DNA of 64,000 nucleotides from Shewanella sp. MR-4 (GCF_000014685.1 NC_008321.1:1919001-1983000), one strand, 5' to 3'. Positions 1 through 10,500 are shown, counted from the first letter of the stretch. The notes: a model not told the origin generated them from the sequence alone. Program-made: numbers and translations.

Positions 1-386
1 AATGGCTGGCCAAATTTGGTCAGCACAAGTTATACCAATGGTCTTGGTGCTTGATGTTACTGGGCAGTTTATTGACCCTGTTCGATACTCCAGTCACGAT
101 TTGTCTGGGCTTTTTGATGACGGCCTGTGGCTTTTTCCTAACCCACAGCTGCTGCAATTCTTTTGTGGCGATGCGCGCGAGTCGCGACCGCGCTAAAGCC
201 ACCTCACTGTATCTGTGTTGCTATTACTTAGGCGCCGCGCTGGGCGGGCCTTACTTGATGCTGTTTTGGCATAAAGCCGAGTGGCAGGGGGTAGTGATGG
301 GATCATTAACACTCCTTGCCTTGATAGCCTTGTCGATTGCGCGTTTGCGTTATCACCAGACCCAAATGAACCGCGTCGAGGTATAG
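1..386 (+). CDS. MFS transporter, C-terminal part (gene cut by window start)
   Basis: The reading frame is open from base 3 and ends with TAG at 384-386, so only about the last 127 residues of the protein are present. What remains is hydrophobic and shows three to four membrane segments. Short charged loops such as RASRDRAKATS lie between them, followed by LYLCCYYLGAALGG, a loop and helix arrangement typical of the last third of 12-helix major facilitator transporters. The resemblance I see is to the YnfM/drug-resistance branch, but substrate cannot be judged from this fragment. The protein ends with a short polar tail. There is no obvious strong terminator directly after it. A weak hairpin lies about 100 bases downstream. 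Confidence 0.75.
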   Translation, partial: WLAKFGQHKLYQWSWCLMLLGSLLTLFDTPVTICLGFLMTACGFFLTHSCCNSFVAMRASRDRAKATSLYLCCYYLGAALGGPYLMLFWHKAEWQGVVMGSLTLLALIALSIARLRYHQTQMNRVEV

Positions 387-762
387 CGTAGGGCTTGGCG
401 TTTGATGTTAAATATGAGTCTAGATACTGCCGCTCATCGTGTCGGCCATGTGGGCCCATCAGCATTCTCTTGTGATTCTCGTACTCATTCGGCAACTCAT
501 TCAAATTGAGATGCCGAAATTCATTGATAACGATCGATAGAATTTGAGTTGAATGGCTTGGATTCGGTTATTTGGACAAACTATTGTTCTAAGGGGAGAG
601 GCCTTAGTGCACTGAGCAATTCGCGGCAAATGAAATCGCTTAAATGATTTATCATGGGCACAGCCTCATGGTAGGCTAGCGTATTCAAGATAATGCTTAA
701 GTGGCGTTGACCATTGACCTCGTTTTAATGTCCGCCTTTCCAATAGATCAAGGTAATTCCCC
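387..762. other. Intergenic region between the MFS gene and the MATE gene
   Basis: No credible gene is seen here; a minus-strand reading frame at 193-504 overlaps the MFS gene and has no family-like features. At 488-518 there is an imperfect hairpin with TTCGGCA pairing with TGCCGAA and CTCA pairing with TGAG around a TTCAAAT loop. It has no T-tract, so it may be a weak 3' structure of the MFS transcript. The last 100 bases presumably hold the MATE promoter, and AAGG at about 750-753 serves as its ribosome site. Confidence 0.4.
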
Positions 763-2325
763 ATGACCCAAGCCAAATTCGTTGAAGGTTCGATTCTTCG
801 TCATATCCTGGTGATGAGTTCGACCGCCGCGGTGGGGATTTCTGCCTTATTTGTGGTCGATTTACTCGATATTTTCTTCTTAAGTTTACTCGGCGAACAT
901 GAACTGGCCGCGGCGGTGGGCTATGCGGGCAGTATTTCGTTTTTTACGACTTCTATTGGTATCGGCCTCTCGATTGCGCTCGGCGCGTTAGTATCCCGCT
1001 CGATTGGTGCAAAGGATGTCGAGTTAGCTAAACGCCTCTTGCTCAATAGTGCGGCGGTGACCACCCTAATCAGCCTTTTTGTGAGTGTGGTGGTGACCTG
1101 TTTTATCCCCGAATTAGTGACTTTGGTAGGGGCGAGCGGCCATACCGCGGAACTTGCCGAGAGTTATCTGTACATTTTGGTGCCTTCTTTACCCTTTATT
1201 TGCCTTGCGATGGCCCTTGGCGGTGCGCTGCGTGCCGTTGGGGATGCCAAGCTGTCGATGATGTCGACCTTAGCGGGCGGCGGCGTTAATGCTGTGCTGG
1301 ATCCGATTTTTATTTTCCTGTTTGCCATGGGGATTGAAGGCGCGGCACTGGCGTCGGTCCTTGCCCGTATAGCGGTCTTTATCATTGCCGGGCGCGGTGT
1401 TGTGGTAAAACATCAACTGCTAGGCAAATTTAACTTCAGCTATTTTGTTGCCGATCTCAAACCGATTTTCGCTATTGCCGGGCCTGCCATGCTGACGAAT
1501 ATCGCGACGCCCATTGGTAACGCCTTTGTGACCCGCGCGATTGCGGATTTTGGTGATGCCTATGTGGCCGGTTGGGCGGTGCTTGGCAGGTTAGTCCCGG
1601 TCACCTTTGGGATGATTTTTGCGTTATCCGGCGCCATTGGGCCGATTGTTGGGCAAAACTTTGGGGCGGGTCGATTCGACCGGGTGCGCGAGAGTTTAAC
1701 CAAGGCGATTCAATTTTGTACCTTGTATGTGGTGGTGATGTCGCTGCTGCTGTTCTTGCTCAAATCGCAGGTGGTGAGCCTGTTCGATATGAAAGGCGAT
1801 AGCGCGGCGCTTATCGAGTTTTTCTGTAGCTATATCGCGGTGTTTTTTACCTTCTCTGGCATTTTATTTGTGGCCAATGCTTCGTTTAATAATCTGGGCA
1901 AAGCGAAATACTCCACCTTGTTCAACGTCGGTAAAGCCACGTTAGGGACTGTGCCATTTGTGTATTTTGGCGCCCAGTGGGGCGGGGTATACGGTGTGTT
2001 AATCGGCCAAGTATTGGGCTCGATTCTGTTTGGGATTATGGGTGTGTGGGTGGCCTACCGATTAGTCGATAAAGTCGCACTGGCAAGCCGCGCGAGCGTG
2101 GCACAGCCCTTGGGGAACGAAACCGAAGAGGCGCAGGCTAAGTGCCAGCAACTGCTGGCGGGGGATGAGGAAGAAATTGCCAATTGTGTTGGCCAAAATC
2201 TGCCCTCATCTACGAGTCCGTTTTCATCCTCCCATGTGCAAATGGGCCAATTGACCGAAGAGCAGGAATGCGAGGCGGCCACGGCAGCGGTGGATTTTGA
2301 TAAAGCAAAACCGAATACGCCGTAA
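763..2325 (+). CDS. MATE-family multidrug/cation antiporter
   Basis: This is a 520-residue polytopic inner-membrane protein of the MATE (MatE, MOP superfamily) type, which exports cationic drugs or metabolites in exchange for Na+ or H+. It shows the two-fold repeat of six helices. The first half has GALVSRSIGAKD and GGALRAVGDAKLSMM, and the second has GPIVGQNFGAGRFDRVRE and FNNLGKAKYSTL, the paired signature loops of MATE proteins. The membrane part ends near residue 445. A polar, acidic, probably disordered tail of about 75 residues follows, rich in Glu, Gln and Ser, which is longer than in typical NorM proteins (about 450-460 residues). The gene stands alone, followed by a strong symmetric hairpin. 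Substrate unknown. Confidence 0.9.
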   Translation: MTQAKFVEGSILRHILVMSSTAAVGISALFVVDLLDIFFLSLLGEHELAAAVGYAGSISFFTTSIGIGLSIALGALVSRSIGAKDVELAKRLLLNSAAVTTLISLFVSVVVTCFIPELVTLVGASGHTAELAESYLYILVPSLPFICLAMALGGALRAVGDAKLSMMSTLAGGGVNAVLDPIFIFLFAMGIEGAALASVLARIAVFIIAGRGVVVKHQLLGKFNFSYFVADLKPIFAIAGPAMLTNIATPIGNAFVTRAIADFGDAYVAGWAVLGRLVPVTFGMIFALSGAIGPIVGQNFGAGRFDRVRESLTKAIQFCTLYVVVMSLLLFLLKSQVVSLFDMKGDSAALIEFFCSYIAVFFTFSGILFVANASFNNLGKAKYSTLFNVGKATLGTVPFVYFGAQWGGVYGVLIGQVLGSILFGIMGVWVAYRLVDKVALASRASVAQPLGNETEEAQAKCQQLLAGDEEEIANCVGQNLPSSTSPFSSSHVQMGQLTEEQECEAATAAVDFDKAKPNTP

Positions 2326-2366
2326 ACCCTGTGAAAGCTATGCTTTGTCATCATAAAAACTCATAA

Positions 2367-2400
2367 AATATAAAGGCCACTGAAAAGTGGCCTTTATATT
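2367..2400. terminator. Perfect 15-bp hairpin after the MATE gene
   Basis: The arm at 2367-2381 pairs perfectly with 2386-2400 around the loop GAAA. Flanking A and T runs make it a plausible terminator in both directions, ending the MATE transcript and possibly that of the convergent DUF2986 gene. Confidence 0.85.
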
Positions 2401-2532
2401 TAAAACTAACATTTTTCAAATCAGCAGATTTGAATCTCTTAAGTGATCCTGTGAGAACGATGGATCAGTGCTGCGGATTTTTATAAGTCAGAAATGCTTA
2501 TAAATGAAAGTGCTTTTGACTCAAAGCCTAGC

Positions 2533-2736
2533 TTATTTAGCAGTCTCAGCTTCGGTGACTGGGGTGTCGGCAGGAGCAACGTCTACCACAGCTTCAGAGG
2601 TTTCCGCCTCGAGGCGAGCACGCTCTGCTTTAGAAATATAACGCGGTTTTGCACCCACTTTAGGTTTCTCGATTTTGTTTTGTTTGGCTTTTTCGCGCTT
2701 AGCCATTTTCTTAACGATCTTTTGCTTCTTGTTCAT
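2533..2736 (-). CDS. Small basic DUF2986-family protein
   Basis: A 67-residue protein with a strongly basic N-terminal half (MNKKQKIVKKMAKREKAK) followed by KPRYISKAERARLE and an acidic, alanine- and valine-rich tail. The N-terminal Lys-rich stretch and the RYISKAERA motif match DUF2986, a small uncharacterised family of Shewanella, Vibrio and relatives. The charge pattern suggests binding to nucleic acid or ribosomes, but that is inference. It is convergent with the MATE gene and divergent from the YqfB-like gene. Confidence 0.75.
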   Translation of the reverse strand: MNKKQKIVKKMAKREKAKQNKIEKPKVGAKPRYISKAERARLEAETSEAVVDVAPADTPVTEAETAK

Positions 2737-3043
2737 AACATCTCTAATTCGGTTTTTGCCTATGCAGGCTGAGTCCAGCGGCTCAATTAAAGCTGGATTC
2801 TAACTCAATATTGCTTATCTCTCCATGTTTTGCTGTTGCTAAAGACCGTACAGGCAAATTGGGGCAGGATGAGGTCACGCTAAAGTATGAGTTATTTTTG
2901 TTCGCTGTACTGTTAACGCATTGCTAAAGCCGCTATATTGAGGGTCGGTAAGGTATTGACCTTTAAACTGTTTAAGTAAATAAATGCAGATTTAACACTC
3001 GTTAAGTTCCGCATACTATGTGAGTGTTTGTTATGGAGGCGCT
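2737..3043. other. Divergent intergenic region between the DUF2986 and YqfB genes
   Basis: About 300 bases that should carry both promoters. TTGACC at about 2957 is a possible -35 for the plus strand, but no convincing -10 follows at the right distance. A short inverted repeat (TCCAGC at 2774-2779 with GCTGGA at 2792-2797) lies in the leader of the DUF2986 gene. I see no gene in it. Confidence 0.3.
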
Positions 3044-3355
3044 TTGTTAACCAAAATCACTTTCTTTGAGCGTTTCGAGCAGGATATTTTATCGGGAGCT
3101 AAGACCATTACCTTAAGGGATGAAGCCGAGTCCCATGTGTTTGCGGGACAAATTTTGCCAGTATCGACCTTTGAAGACGACCGTTGGTTTTGTGATATCG
3201 AGGTCATTGAGGTTGTGCCTGTGTTGTTTTCTGAGCTAACAGAGCAACATGCTGCCCAGGAGAATATGACGCTGCCCGAGCTGCGCCGAGTGATCCAAGA
3301 GATTTATCCCGGCCTTGAGCAGTTATTTCAAATTCGCTTTTGTTTAGTGCAATAA
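3044..3355 (+). CDS. yqfB: ASCH-domain N4-acetylcytidine amidohydrolase (YqfB-like)
   Basis: A 103-residue protein matching the YqfB family of ASCH-domain enzymes, which hydrolyse N4-acetylcytidine to cytidine in the cytoplasm. Visible landmarks are ITFFERFEQDILSGAKTIT at the N-terminus, then LRDEAESH, FEDDRWFCDIEV and AEEN-type segment QHAAQENMTLPELRRVI. I take the TTG at 3044 as start because GGAGG lies at 3035-3039 and the resulting length equals that of E. coli YqfB. An upstream in-frame ATG at 3020 would add eight residues not seen in the family. The gene lies 27 bases before the lipoprotein gene and may be cotranscribed with it. Confidence 0.85.
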   Translation: MLTKITFFERFEQDILSGAKTITLRDEAESHVFAGQILPVSTFEDDRWFCDIEVIEVVPVLFSELTEQHAAQENMTLPELRRVIQEIYPGLEQLFQIRFCLVQ

Positions 3356-3382
3356 AAATAATAATATTTACAAGGAGTTGAT

Positions 3383-4477
3383 ATGAAATTCTTAACGTTA
3401 AAAATGCCTTTAATGTTGATATTGGCCGTGAGTACATTATCGGCCTGTAGCATAGCCCCCTACAAAGTAAACCTTGATGCGAGTCATCAGGAAAAACTCG
3501 ATAATGCTCAATTAGTTGTTGATTTATCTAGTAAACAACTAGGCGCGCAATATCATCTTTATGGTGCGTCTGGTGGCACATTGAGCGCAGCAGGTGTCAC
3601 CGCGGGTGCACTTGGTGGGTTAATTGTTGGTTTGACTGAAGTGGCAATTAACGAATCCCGAGAGTCCGATGCAGAGGAGGCAATTGCGAAGATTAGAGAA
3701 CTACTGGCAGGGGATACCTTAAAAAAAGCGTACGAAAAACAGTATCAAATGCTGATCACTACCTTGCCTCAACTCGCTGATAATCCTGTTAGGGTCTACG
3801 ATGAATTGCCTTCAAAGGGCGTGAAAGGATTAGGACTGGGCCCTGAGGATATTGCACTGATCCTCACGCCCGAATATAGCTTAACGCCCGATAACACTAT
3901 GTTGCATGTCATGTTACAGGTGCAAATGTATCAAGGTGCTGTGAAAGGGGCAAAGCCACAGCTGCTTTACCAAAATCGCTTCCTATATCAATCAAAATCC
4001 AATCCCTATGTGGATAGATTCCGCACAGAGGAAGAAAAGCAGGAATATCTTGCTCAAGTGAATGCTAAGTATGCAAAATTGCCCGATGGTACGCGTGAAC
4101 GTTTAAGGGAAATAAAAAAACGTGATAAAGCCTTGGCTGAGGTAAATGAGCCTTTGGATGAGCAAGCGCTAGCGGCCAAACAGGCTAAGATTTGGCTCGC
4201 CGATGATGGTCAGCAATTGCGTAAATACCTAGAGGAAGGGGTTCAGGAAGTATTTAATCTGTTTGCTTATGATGTTGCAGAGCAAACAGATTTTTCAAAG
4301 GGAAAAATGTTTCCCATTGCCTTCCGTTCTTTCTCGAATACCACGGGCGAGCGTCGTTGGTATCGTTTAGGGGATGATTTTACAAAAGGTATTTTGTTAT
4401 CTCTCAATGGAACGGATTTTTTCAGAGGAGCACAAACGGCGCAAGGGAAGGTGATTGTTGCTCCCTTAAGGCAGTAG
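3383..4477 (+). CDS. Lipoprotein of unknown function, 364 residues
   Basis: I do not recognise this protein. It has a clear lipoprotein signal: a basic N-terminus, a hydrophobic core and lipobox LSAC with the lipidated Cys at residue 22, followed by S-I, which does not suggest inner-membrane retention. Around residues 60-80 there is a Gly/Ala-rich hydrophobic stretch (SAAGVTAGALGGLIVGL) that could insert in a membrane or mediate packing. The rest is soluble, mixed alpha/beta, with a highly charged helical region (about 210-260, rich in Glu, Lys and Arg). The C-terminal part ends in RRWYRLGDDFTKGILLSL. A strong AAGGAG ribosome site precedes the ATG. A bidirectional terminator separates it from the convergent RND operon, so it is not part of that pump. 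Confidence 0.8.
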   Translation: MKFLTLKMPLMLILAVSTLSACSIAPYKVNLDASHQEKLDNAQLVVDLSSKQLGAQYHLYGASGGTLSAAGVTAGALGGLIVGLTEVAINESRESDAEEAIAKIRELLAGDTLKKAYEKQYQMLITTLPQLADNPVRVYDELPSKGVKGLGLGPEDIALILTPEYSLTPDNTMLHVMLQVQMYQGAVKGAKPQLLYQNRFLYQSKSNPYVDRFRTEEEKQEYLAQVNAKYAKLPDGTRERLREIKKRDKALAEVNEPLDEQALAAKQAKIWLADDGQQLRKYLEEGVQEVFNLFAYDVAEQTDFSKGKMFPIAFRSFSNTTGERRWYRLGDDFTKGILLSLNGTDFFRGAQTAQGKVIVAPLRQ

Positions 4478-4485
4478 ATTTATCT

Positions 4486-4518
4486 AAAAAGAAAGGCTGC
4501 AATTGCAGCCTTTCTTTT
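4486..4518. terminator. Bidirectional terminator between the lipoprotein gene and the RND operon
   Basis: A near-perfect palindrome with core GGCTGCAATTGCAGCC flanked by AAAGAAA on the left and TTTCTTTT on the right, located between two convergent genes. It can end transcription on both strands. Confidence 0.9.
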
Positions 4519-4525
4519 TATGAAG

Positions 4526-7500
4526 CTATACCGTCCAAGGGAGGAGTTTTTGGGCGATGCGGTTTGATTCACCTAGGCGCACCGCGGCGCGATAACGCAT
4601 TCTGTAGAGCAGTTGGTAGCACAAGGGAACCAAATACAGACTCGTCACCGTTGAGAACGACAAACCGCCGATAATGGCGATGGCCATCGGTGAGTAGGGT
4701 GGACCACCGCCGCCGATTTGGGTTTCGCCCATCGCCAGTGGCACAAGGCCCAGCACGGTTGTTCCCACCGTCATTAGCACAGGGCGCAGACGGGTAATAC
4801 AGACTTCACGTATGGTATCTGACAGCTTATCGAGTTCAGGCGTCACTTGGTTGATTTGGTCGACCAATACGATGCCGTTATTCACCACAATTCCCATGAG
4901 AATCAAGATCCCTATCATGGCCATGACTGACATAGGCGTACCTGTGAGCAGCAATGCCCAAAAGACGCCAGTGATTGAGAACAGAATCGAGGTGATAATC
5001 GCCGTCGGTAATAATAAAGATTCAAACAGCGCCGCCATTACGATGTAAATCATGGCGATAGCAAGCAGCATATTGATAGCCATGACGCTCTCATCTTCAT
5101 CCTGACGCTCAAACCCACCGCGCAGCGAATAGTTATAACCATTCGGGAAGCGCACGTTTTCCATCACCTGTTTGATCTTAGTTTGGGCTTCCTCTGTGGT
5201 GAGCTTATCTAAGTTCGCGCCGATAGAAAGCGAGGTTTGGCGATTGTAGTGCTTGATGGTATCGAACCTAGGTAAAATCTCGATACTGGCAAGGTTATCA
5301 AGGGTATACAGGCGTTGGTCGATACGCACGATAGGCAGTTGCTTGAGCTTCTCGAGGGATTTTTGCCATTCCTTCTCATAGGCCATTTCGATACGCAGCT
5401 CCCCATTGGGATCGTGCCTAAATGAGCGCAGCGGTGAGCCGCGCAGGGCCATGGAGATGCTAGAGGCCACTTCGTTGAGTTTTAAATCCAGTCGTGCCGC
5501 CATCTGTCGATTAATGCGGATCACTACTTCCTGCTGCGCGCCGTTCACTTCGGAGCGCACATCCACTAAGCCTTTGATATTGGAGAGCAGGGGCAATACT
5601 TGCTCACTCAAATGGATAAGCTCTGAGGTGGAGCGGCCTGTGAGCGTGACACGCACGCCCGAGTTATCATTACCCCAGCCAAATTGAGGTTTCGCGATGG
5701 AGAATTTAGGAAAACCGCTGCGGATTTTCTTCTTTAATTCATCCAGTGGCATAGGTAGGTCTTTTTTCAGCAAAATCACCGAGGAAGCATCGTCTGGCGC
5801 ATAATAGCTATACACTGAGTCGATATGGAATTCCTCTTTATTATTATAAAGATACTCTTCCATTTGGCTCACCATCGCTTCGGTCACATTGAGATTATGG
5901 CGACCTTCTACTTGGTAGTTTATGTAAATACGCTCCTTGCTTTGGCTGTCCTCCTGATCCTGCTTGACCATCGACAGCGGTAGGGCGGTGGATACCAAAA
6001 TGGCCACCGAAATTAGGCCTGAACGCCAAGGGCGCAGCAGCACCCAATTGAGGCTACGGTTGTAGAAGTTTTGCAACTTACCGGGTGCTTTCTCCGGCGC
6101 GATATCGAAGTGAAACTTAGTCAACATCAATGGAATTAATGTTTTAGCCACTAACAGTGAGGCCGCCAGCGAAATACAAATCGCAATCGCTACATGCTCA
6201 AGGAAGATGGTAAGCTCGACTTTTACCCCGAAGATATTGGGTAAAAACACGATAGCCGTGGTCATAGTGCCCGCAAGTACGGCAAGACTGACCTTATCGA
6301 CCCCTGTCATGACTGCGTTTTCATTGTCCTCTGCGCTCTTAGTATCTTTGCCTTGCTTCTCTTGCAGCACACTCTCGGTGACCACTACAGCGTTATCGAT
6401 AAGCATACCGACCGCTAATAATAGCCCCATCATCGACAGAATGTTTAAGCTGTAACCTAGCAGGTACATGGCGGCCAGTGTCATACCAATCGAAATCGGC
6501 ACTGATGACACCACAATCAAGGTCATCTTGAAGTTTCTCAGGAATAAATACAGCACGATAAAAGACAGCAAGGCGCCGATTAATCCCGACAGCAGCAGAT
6601 CCGAGAGGGAAGATTTTACGCCAGAGGCTTGATCTTCCATGATAAACAAGCGGATACCTTGGAATTGTTGATCTTGCTTGGCAAGCTCAATCACCTTTAA
6701 TACCCGATCAGACACTTCCACTAAGTTGGCGCCGGATTCTTTAAACACATCCAGACCCACGGCGTAATGCTTATCTAAGTGACGACCTTCGACCCGTTCA
6801 GGTAGCGCAAATTGCACATTGGCAACGTCACCTAAGGTCAGCCCTGGTAATAGCACTAGGGCTTTAATGTCCTCCAGATTGCGAAACTCGCCCTTAGGAG
6901 ACACCTGATAAACCAGATTACTTTCCCTTAAGGTGCCAGCGCTGAGTACAAAGTTTTCGCGGCCGAGACGTGTCTGTAACTCAGTTGCCGAATAACCACT
7001 GGCGGCGAGGCGGTTGGCATTGATCCTGACCTCAATCTGCTTTTGCTCAACCCCATAGAGATTGACCTTAGACACCCCTTCGACCCGCTCCAGCGGGCGC
7101 TTGAGCTGTTTATCAAGTAAGTCGAATGCGCCAGAAAGCTCGCGGTCGCTCGAAATCCGTATGGTCAATACCGGCATATCGGCGGTGGAGAATTGGCGGA
7201 TAAACACCCGCTCAACATCCTTGGGCAATAAGTGTCGCACCGCATCGATTTTTTCCCGCGCCTCTAAGCTTTTAGTGGCAACGTTTTCGCCCCATTTCAT
7301 ATTGATTTCGATTTCAGCGCCTTCTTGGGAAGACTCAGATTCGAGCTCATCGATACCGCCCATAGTGGCGAGGGACTCTTCGAGCACCTTAGTGATATCG
7401 CGCTCGACTTCCGCAGGGGTTGAGCCTTTGTAAGGCACTTGCACCACGATTTGCGGAATATCGATACCAGGGAACATTTCGAGCGGCAGTAGGCGGCTAG

Positions 7501-7582
7501 AAGCCAGACCAAACAGCAAGATAGCAAAGAAAAACATGCTGGTGGTGACTGGGCGTTTTATCGCTAAACGGGTGAGGTTCAT
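4526..7582 (-). CDS. RND efflux pump subunit (HAE/AcrB type), second of two
   Basis: This 1018-residue RND transporter has the standard AcrB-like layout: TM1 right at the N-terminus (after IKRPVTTSM), a large periplasmic porter domain, TM2-6, a second periplasmic domain and TM8-12. The TM4 proton-relay motif reads GMLIDNAVVVTES, with one Asp followed by Asn instead of the AcrB Asp-Asp pair. In the second half LMGIVVNNGIVLVDQ carries Asn-Asn. Its start codon overlaps the stop of the preceding RND gene by four bases (ATGA), so the two are translationally coupled. With the adaptor upstream they form one operon, which suggests a two-RND heteromeric pump of the MdtABC kind. No outer-membrane channel gene is present, so a TolC-like partner elsewhere is likely. 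Substrate unknown. Confidence 0.93.
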   Translation of the reverse strand: MNLTRLAIKRPVTTSMFFFAILLFGLASSRLLPLEMFPGIDIPQIVVQVPYKGSTPAEVERDITKVLEESLATMGGIDELESESSQEGAEIEINMKWGENVATKSLEAREKIDAVRHLLPKDVERVFIRQFSTADMPVLTIRISSDRELSGAFDLLDKQLKRPLERVEGVSKVNLYGVEQKQIEVRINANRLAASGYSATELQTRLGRENFVLSAGTLRESNLVYQVSPKGEFRNLEDIKALVLLPGLTLGDVANVQFALPERVEGRHLDKHYAVGLDVFKESGANLVEVSDRVLKVIELAKQDQQFQGIRLFIMEDQASGVKSSLSDLLLSGLIGALLSFIVLYLFLRNFKMTLIVVSSVPISIGMTLAAMYLLGYSLNILSMMGLLLAVGMLIDNAVVVTESVLQEKQGKDTKSAEDNENAVMTGVDKVSLAVLAGTMTTAIVFLPNIFGVKVELTIFLEHVAIAICISLAASLLVAKTLIPLMLTKFHFDIAPEKAPGKLQNFYNRSLNWVLLRPWRSGLISVAILVSTALPLSMVKQDQEDSQSKERIYINYQVEGRHNLNVTEAMVSQMEEYLYNNKEEFHIDSVYSYYAPDDASSVILLKKDLPMPLDELKKKIRSGFPKFSIAKPQFGWGNDNSGVRVTLTGRSTSELIHLSEQVLPLLSNIKGLVDVRSEVNGAQQEVVIRINRQMAARLDLKLNEVASSISMALRGSPLRSFRHDPNGELRIEMAYEKEWQKSLEKLKQLPIVRIDQRLYTLDNLASIEILPRFDTIKHYNRQTSLSIGANLDKLTTEEAQTKIKQVMENVRFPNGYNYSLRGGFERQDEDESVMAINMLLAIAMIYIVMAALFESLLLPTAIITSILFSITGVFWALLLTGTPMSVMAMIGILILMGIVVNNGIVLVDQINQVTPELDKLSDTIREVCITRLRPVLMTVGTTVLGLVPLAMGETQIGGGGPPYSPMAIAIIGGLSFSTVTSLYLVPLCYQLLYRMRYRAAVRLGESNRIAQKLLPWTV

Positions 7583-10500
7583 AGGCGAGCCTCCGCGGTT
7601 TCGGCCGTGTTGTCTTGCGCTGTGGCGGTATGTTCAAACTTTTTACGGTCAAACAGGGCATAGAGCACAGGGATAACAATCAGGGTCAACAGGGTCGAGA
7701 GGCTCAGACCAAAGATCACGGTAATCGCCATCGGTGCGCGGACTTCTGAGCCATCGCCTAAACCTAACGCCATTGGCAGCAAACCTAAAGTGGTGGTTAA
7801 GGTGGTCATCATAATCGGGCGCAGACGGGATTTGGCCGCGACCTTAATGGCCTCAAGCTTGTCCACGCCTTCGGTGCGCAGCTGATTAATTCTATCTACC
7901 AGTACGATGGCGTTGTTGACCACAATCCCCGCGAGCATGATAAGGCCGATAAACACCACCACACTCAAATGGGTTTGGGTGATATAAAGACCAAGCACGC
8001 TACCTGCCAGCGCCATCGGCACGGCGAATAAAATTAGCAGCGGATGCAGCAGTGATTCGAATTGACTCGCCATCACTAAGTACACCAGGAAAACCGCCAG
8101 GATCAGCGCAATCTTCAGTGATTGGAATGAATGCTCCATTTCCTCATTTTGTCCACCAAAGCGTGCTTGAACCGAGGCGGGCAACACCTGTGCAGACAGA
8201 ATTTGCTGCGCTTCGGCCACCGCATCACTTAAGTCGCCATAGGCAAGGTTGGCCGATACTAAGGCCACTCGTTGTTGGCTGATGCGGTTAATCGCCGATG
8301 GGCCTAATTGCAATGACACTTCGGCCACGGCGCTTAGGGCAATCGGTTGCTGGCTGTTCGGGTTGATGATTAGCGCATCGATATCACTGATTTGATCCCG
8401 CTCATCCAGTTCGCTACGCACTAAAATATCAATTTTGCGGTCGCGGACTGTGTATTGGCTGGCAACTGTACCGCCAACGCGCTGGGCAATACGATTGGCG
8501 ACTGTGGGCGCATCCATGCCTAAGGCGGCTAAGCGGGCATGGTCGAAGCGAATACTGAGTTCTGGCTGACCGTCACGCAGGCTAGTATTCACATCGGCAA
8601 AGCGATCGGAGGCGGAAAGCGCCTTAACCAGATTATCGGCACTGCGCTTAAGCAAGTGTAAATCGTAACCCGAAAGCTCAATCTCCAATGGGGTTTTAAA
8701 GCTAAAGAGTTCAGGTTGCTCGATTTTAGCTTCCAGCTCAGGAATGCGGCGCGCGGTGTCACGCAGCACTTGTGTTACTTGGTGGTAAGCCGTGTGATCG
8801 CTGAGTACGACCTGTAAACGCCCCCAGTTTTCACCGCCTCTGGCGGTATCAGAGGTCATTAGACCGCCGCTGCCCGCTTGGCTGTAAGCATGTTTGACTT
8901 CGGGTCTGTCTTTAATCGACATCGCGAGTTGTTGCAGTACTTTGTCTGTTTCACCGACCGCAGTGCCAGGAGGCAGCAGGATCTCCACATAAAACTCCCC
9001 TTGGTTCATCGGTGGGATGAGCTCCATGCCAAGGCGGGGCAGCAAGCTAATACAGGCGCCAGTGATCCCTATGGTCAGTAACAAAGTGGCGACTTGTTTA
9101 CGTAGCGCCATCGCGAGCAGTTTGTGATAAACCGACTCGATAGCGTGGTAAACAAAGTTAAAACCACTGCTGAGCGGGCGCATTACTAACCCGAGCAGCC
9201 AAGAAAAGAAGCGGCCAATGACTAACGCTAAAGTCAGCAATACACTCGGTAAGTAGCTAAAGATCAACACAATCGGGAAGGAAAATACCGTCGCACTATA
9301 GTGTTTTAACTTACCGAGCTTAGTCGTGGGTTTCTCCTTTGGGGTCTTCTTGATGAGTTCGGGCAGTGCTGTAAAGCCTTCGCGGGAGGCCAACATTGGA
9401 ATTGAGGTTAGTGCCACCAAGAGTGATGCGAGCAAGGCAAAGGTCACTGTGAGGGCTTGATCAGAGAATAGGGCGCCCGCAATACCATCGACAAATACCA
9501 AGGGGACAAACACTGCGAGTGTAGTCATGGTCGAGGCGAAAATCGCGCCCGCTACTTCTTTAGTCCCTGTGACAGCCGCATCTAACTTACTCATGCCTTC
9601 GCTGCGGCAGCGGTCGATGTTCTCCAGCACCACAATGGCGTTGTCGACCAATAGACCGATAGCGAGCGCAATACCGCCTAATGACATGATGTTTAAGCTG
9701 ATATCGGCAAAATACATCATGTTAAAGGTGGCAATCACCGAGAAGGGGATGGAGATAGAGATAATCAGCGTCGGGATAATATTGCGCAGGAACAGGTAAA
9801 TCACCAACATAGACAAAATGCTGCCCATCAGTGCAGATGAGGTGACTTCGCTAACGGCACTCTCAATAAACTCGGACTGGTCGTAAATCACTTCCAGTTT
9901 GTTTTGCTTAGGATCTTGGTTGATTTTGACTAGCTCATCGCGCAGCTTTTTAGCCACCGCGACCGTGTTAGCATCACCTTCCTTATAGATAGCCAGTTCA
10001 ATCGACTCTTGGCTACCGATACGGGTGATGTCGCTACGCTCTTTAAAGGCATCGGTAATGGTCGCAACTTCAAATAGACGTACTAAGGTCTGTGCGTCGC
10101 GATAGACGATCACTTGCCCTAGTTCTTCCAATGAATTGAATTGGTTAAGGGTACGAACCAGATATTCGCGGTCACCTTGGATCACTTTACCCGCAGATAA
10201 GTTGATGTTTTCCTCGTTGATGCGGCGTTTAATGTCGTCGGCATTCAAATTGAGCTGGGATAATTTTTCCTGATTGAGCTGAATATGCACTTCCTGCTCT
10301 AAGCCACCGGATAAACGCACCGCTGCTACACCTGAAAGAGCTTCTAAACGGCGTTTAAGTTCTTCCTCGGCGTAGGTACGCATCTGCTTGAGTTCAGCCT
10401 CAGACGCATTAGGTACCGATAGCGCGAGGCGCATAATAGGGTCTAGGTTGGGGTTAAAGCGCAGCAATAATGGCTTTTTAACATCCAGTGGCAGGGCGAT

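Noticed and set aside
193..504. A 103-codon minus-strand frame across the end of the MFS gene
   Set aside because: It overlaps a clear membrane-protein frame, has no ribosome site, and its residues show no family or compositional sense.
2480..2504. AT-rich hairpin TTTATAAG/CTTATAAA as terminator of the DUF2986 gene
   Set aside because: On the relevant strand it is followed by an A-run rather than a T-run, so it is not a typical terminator.
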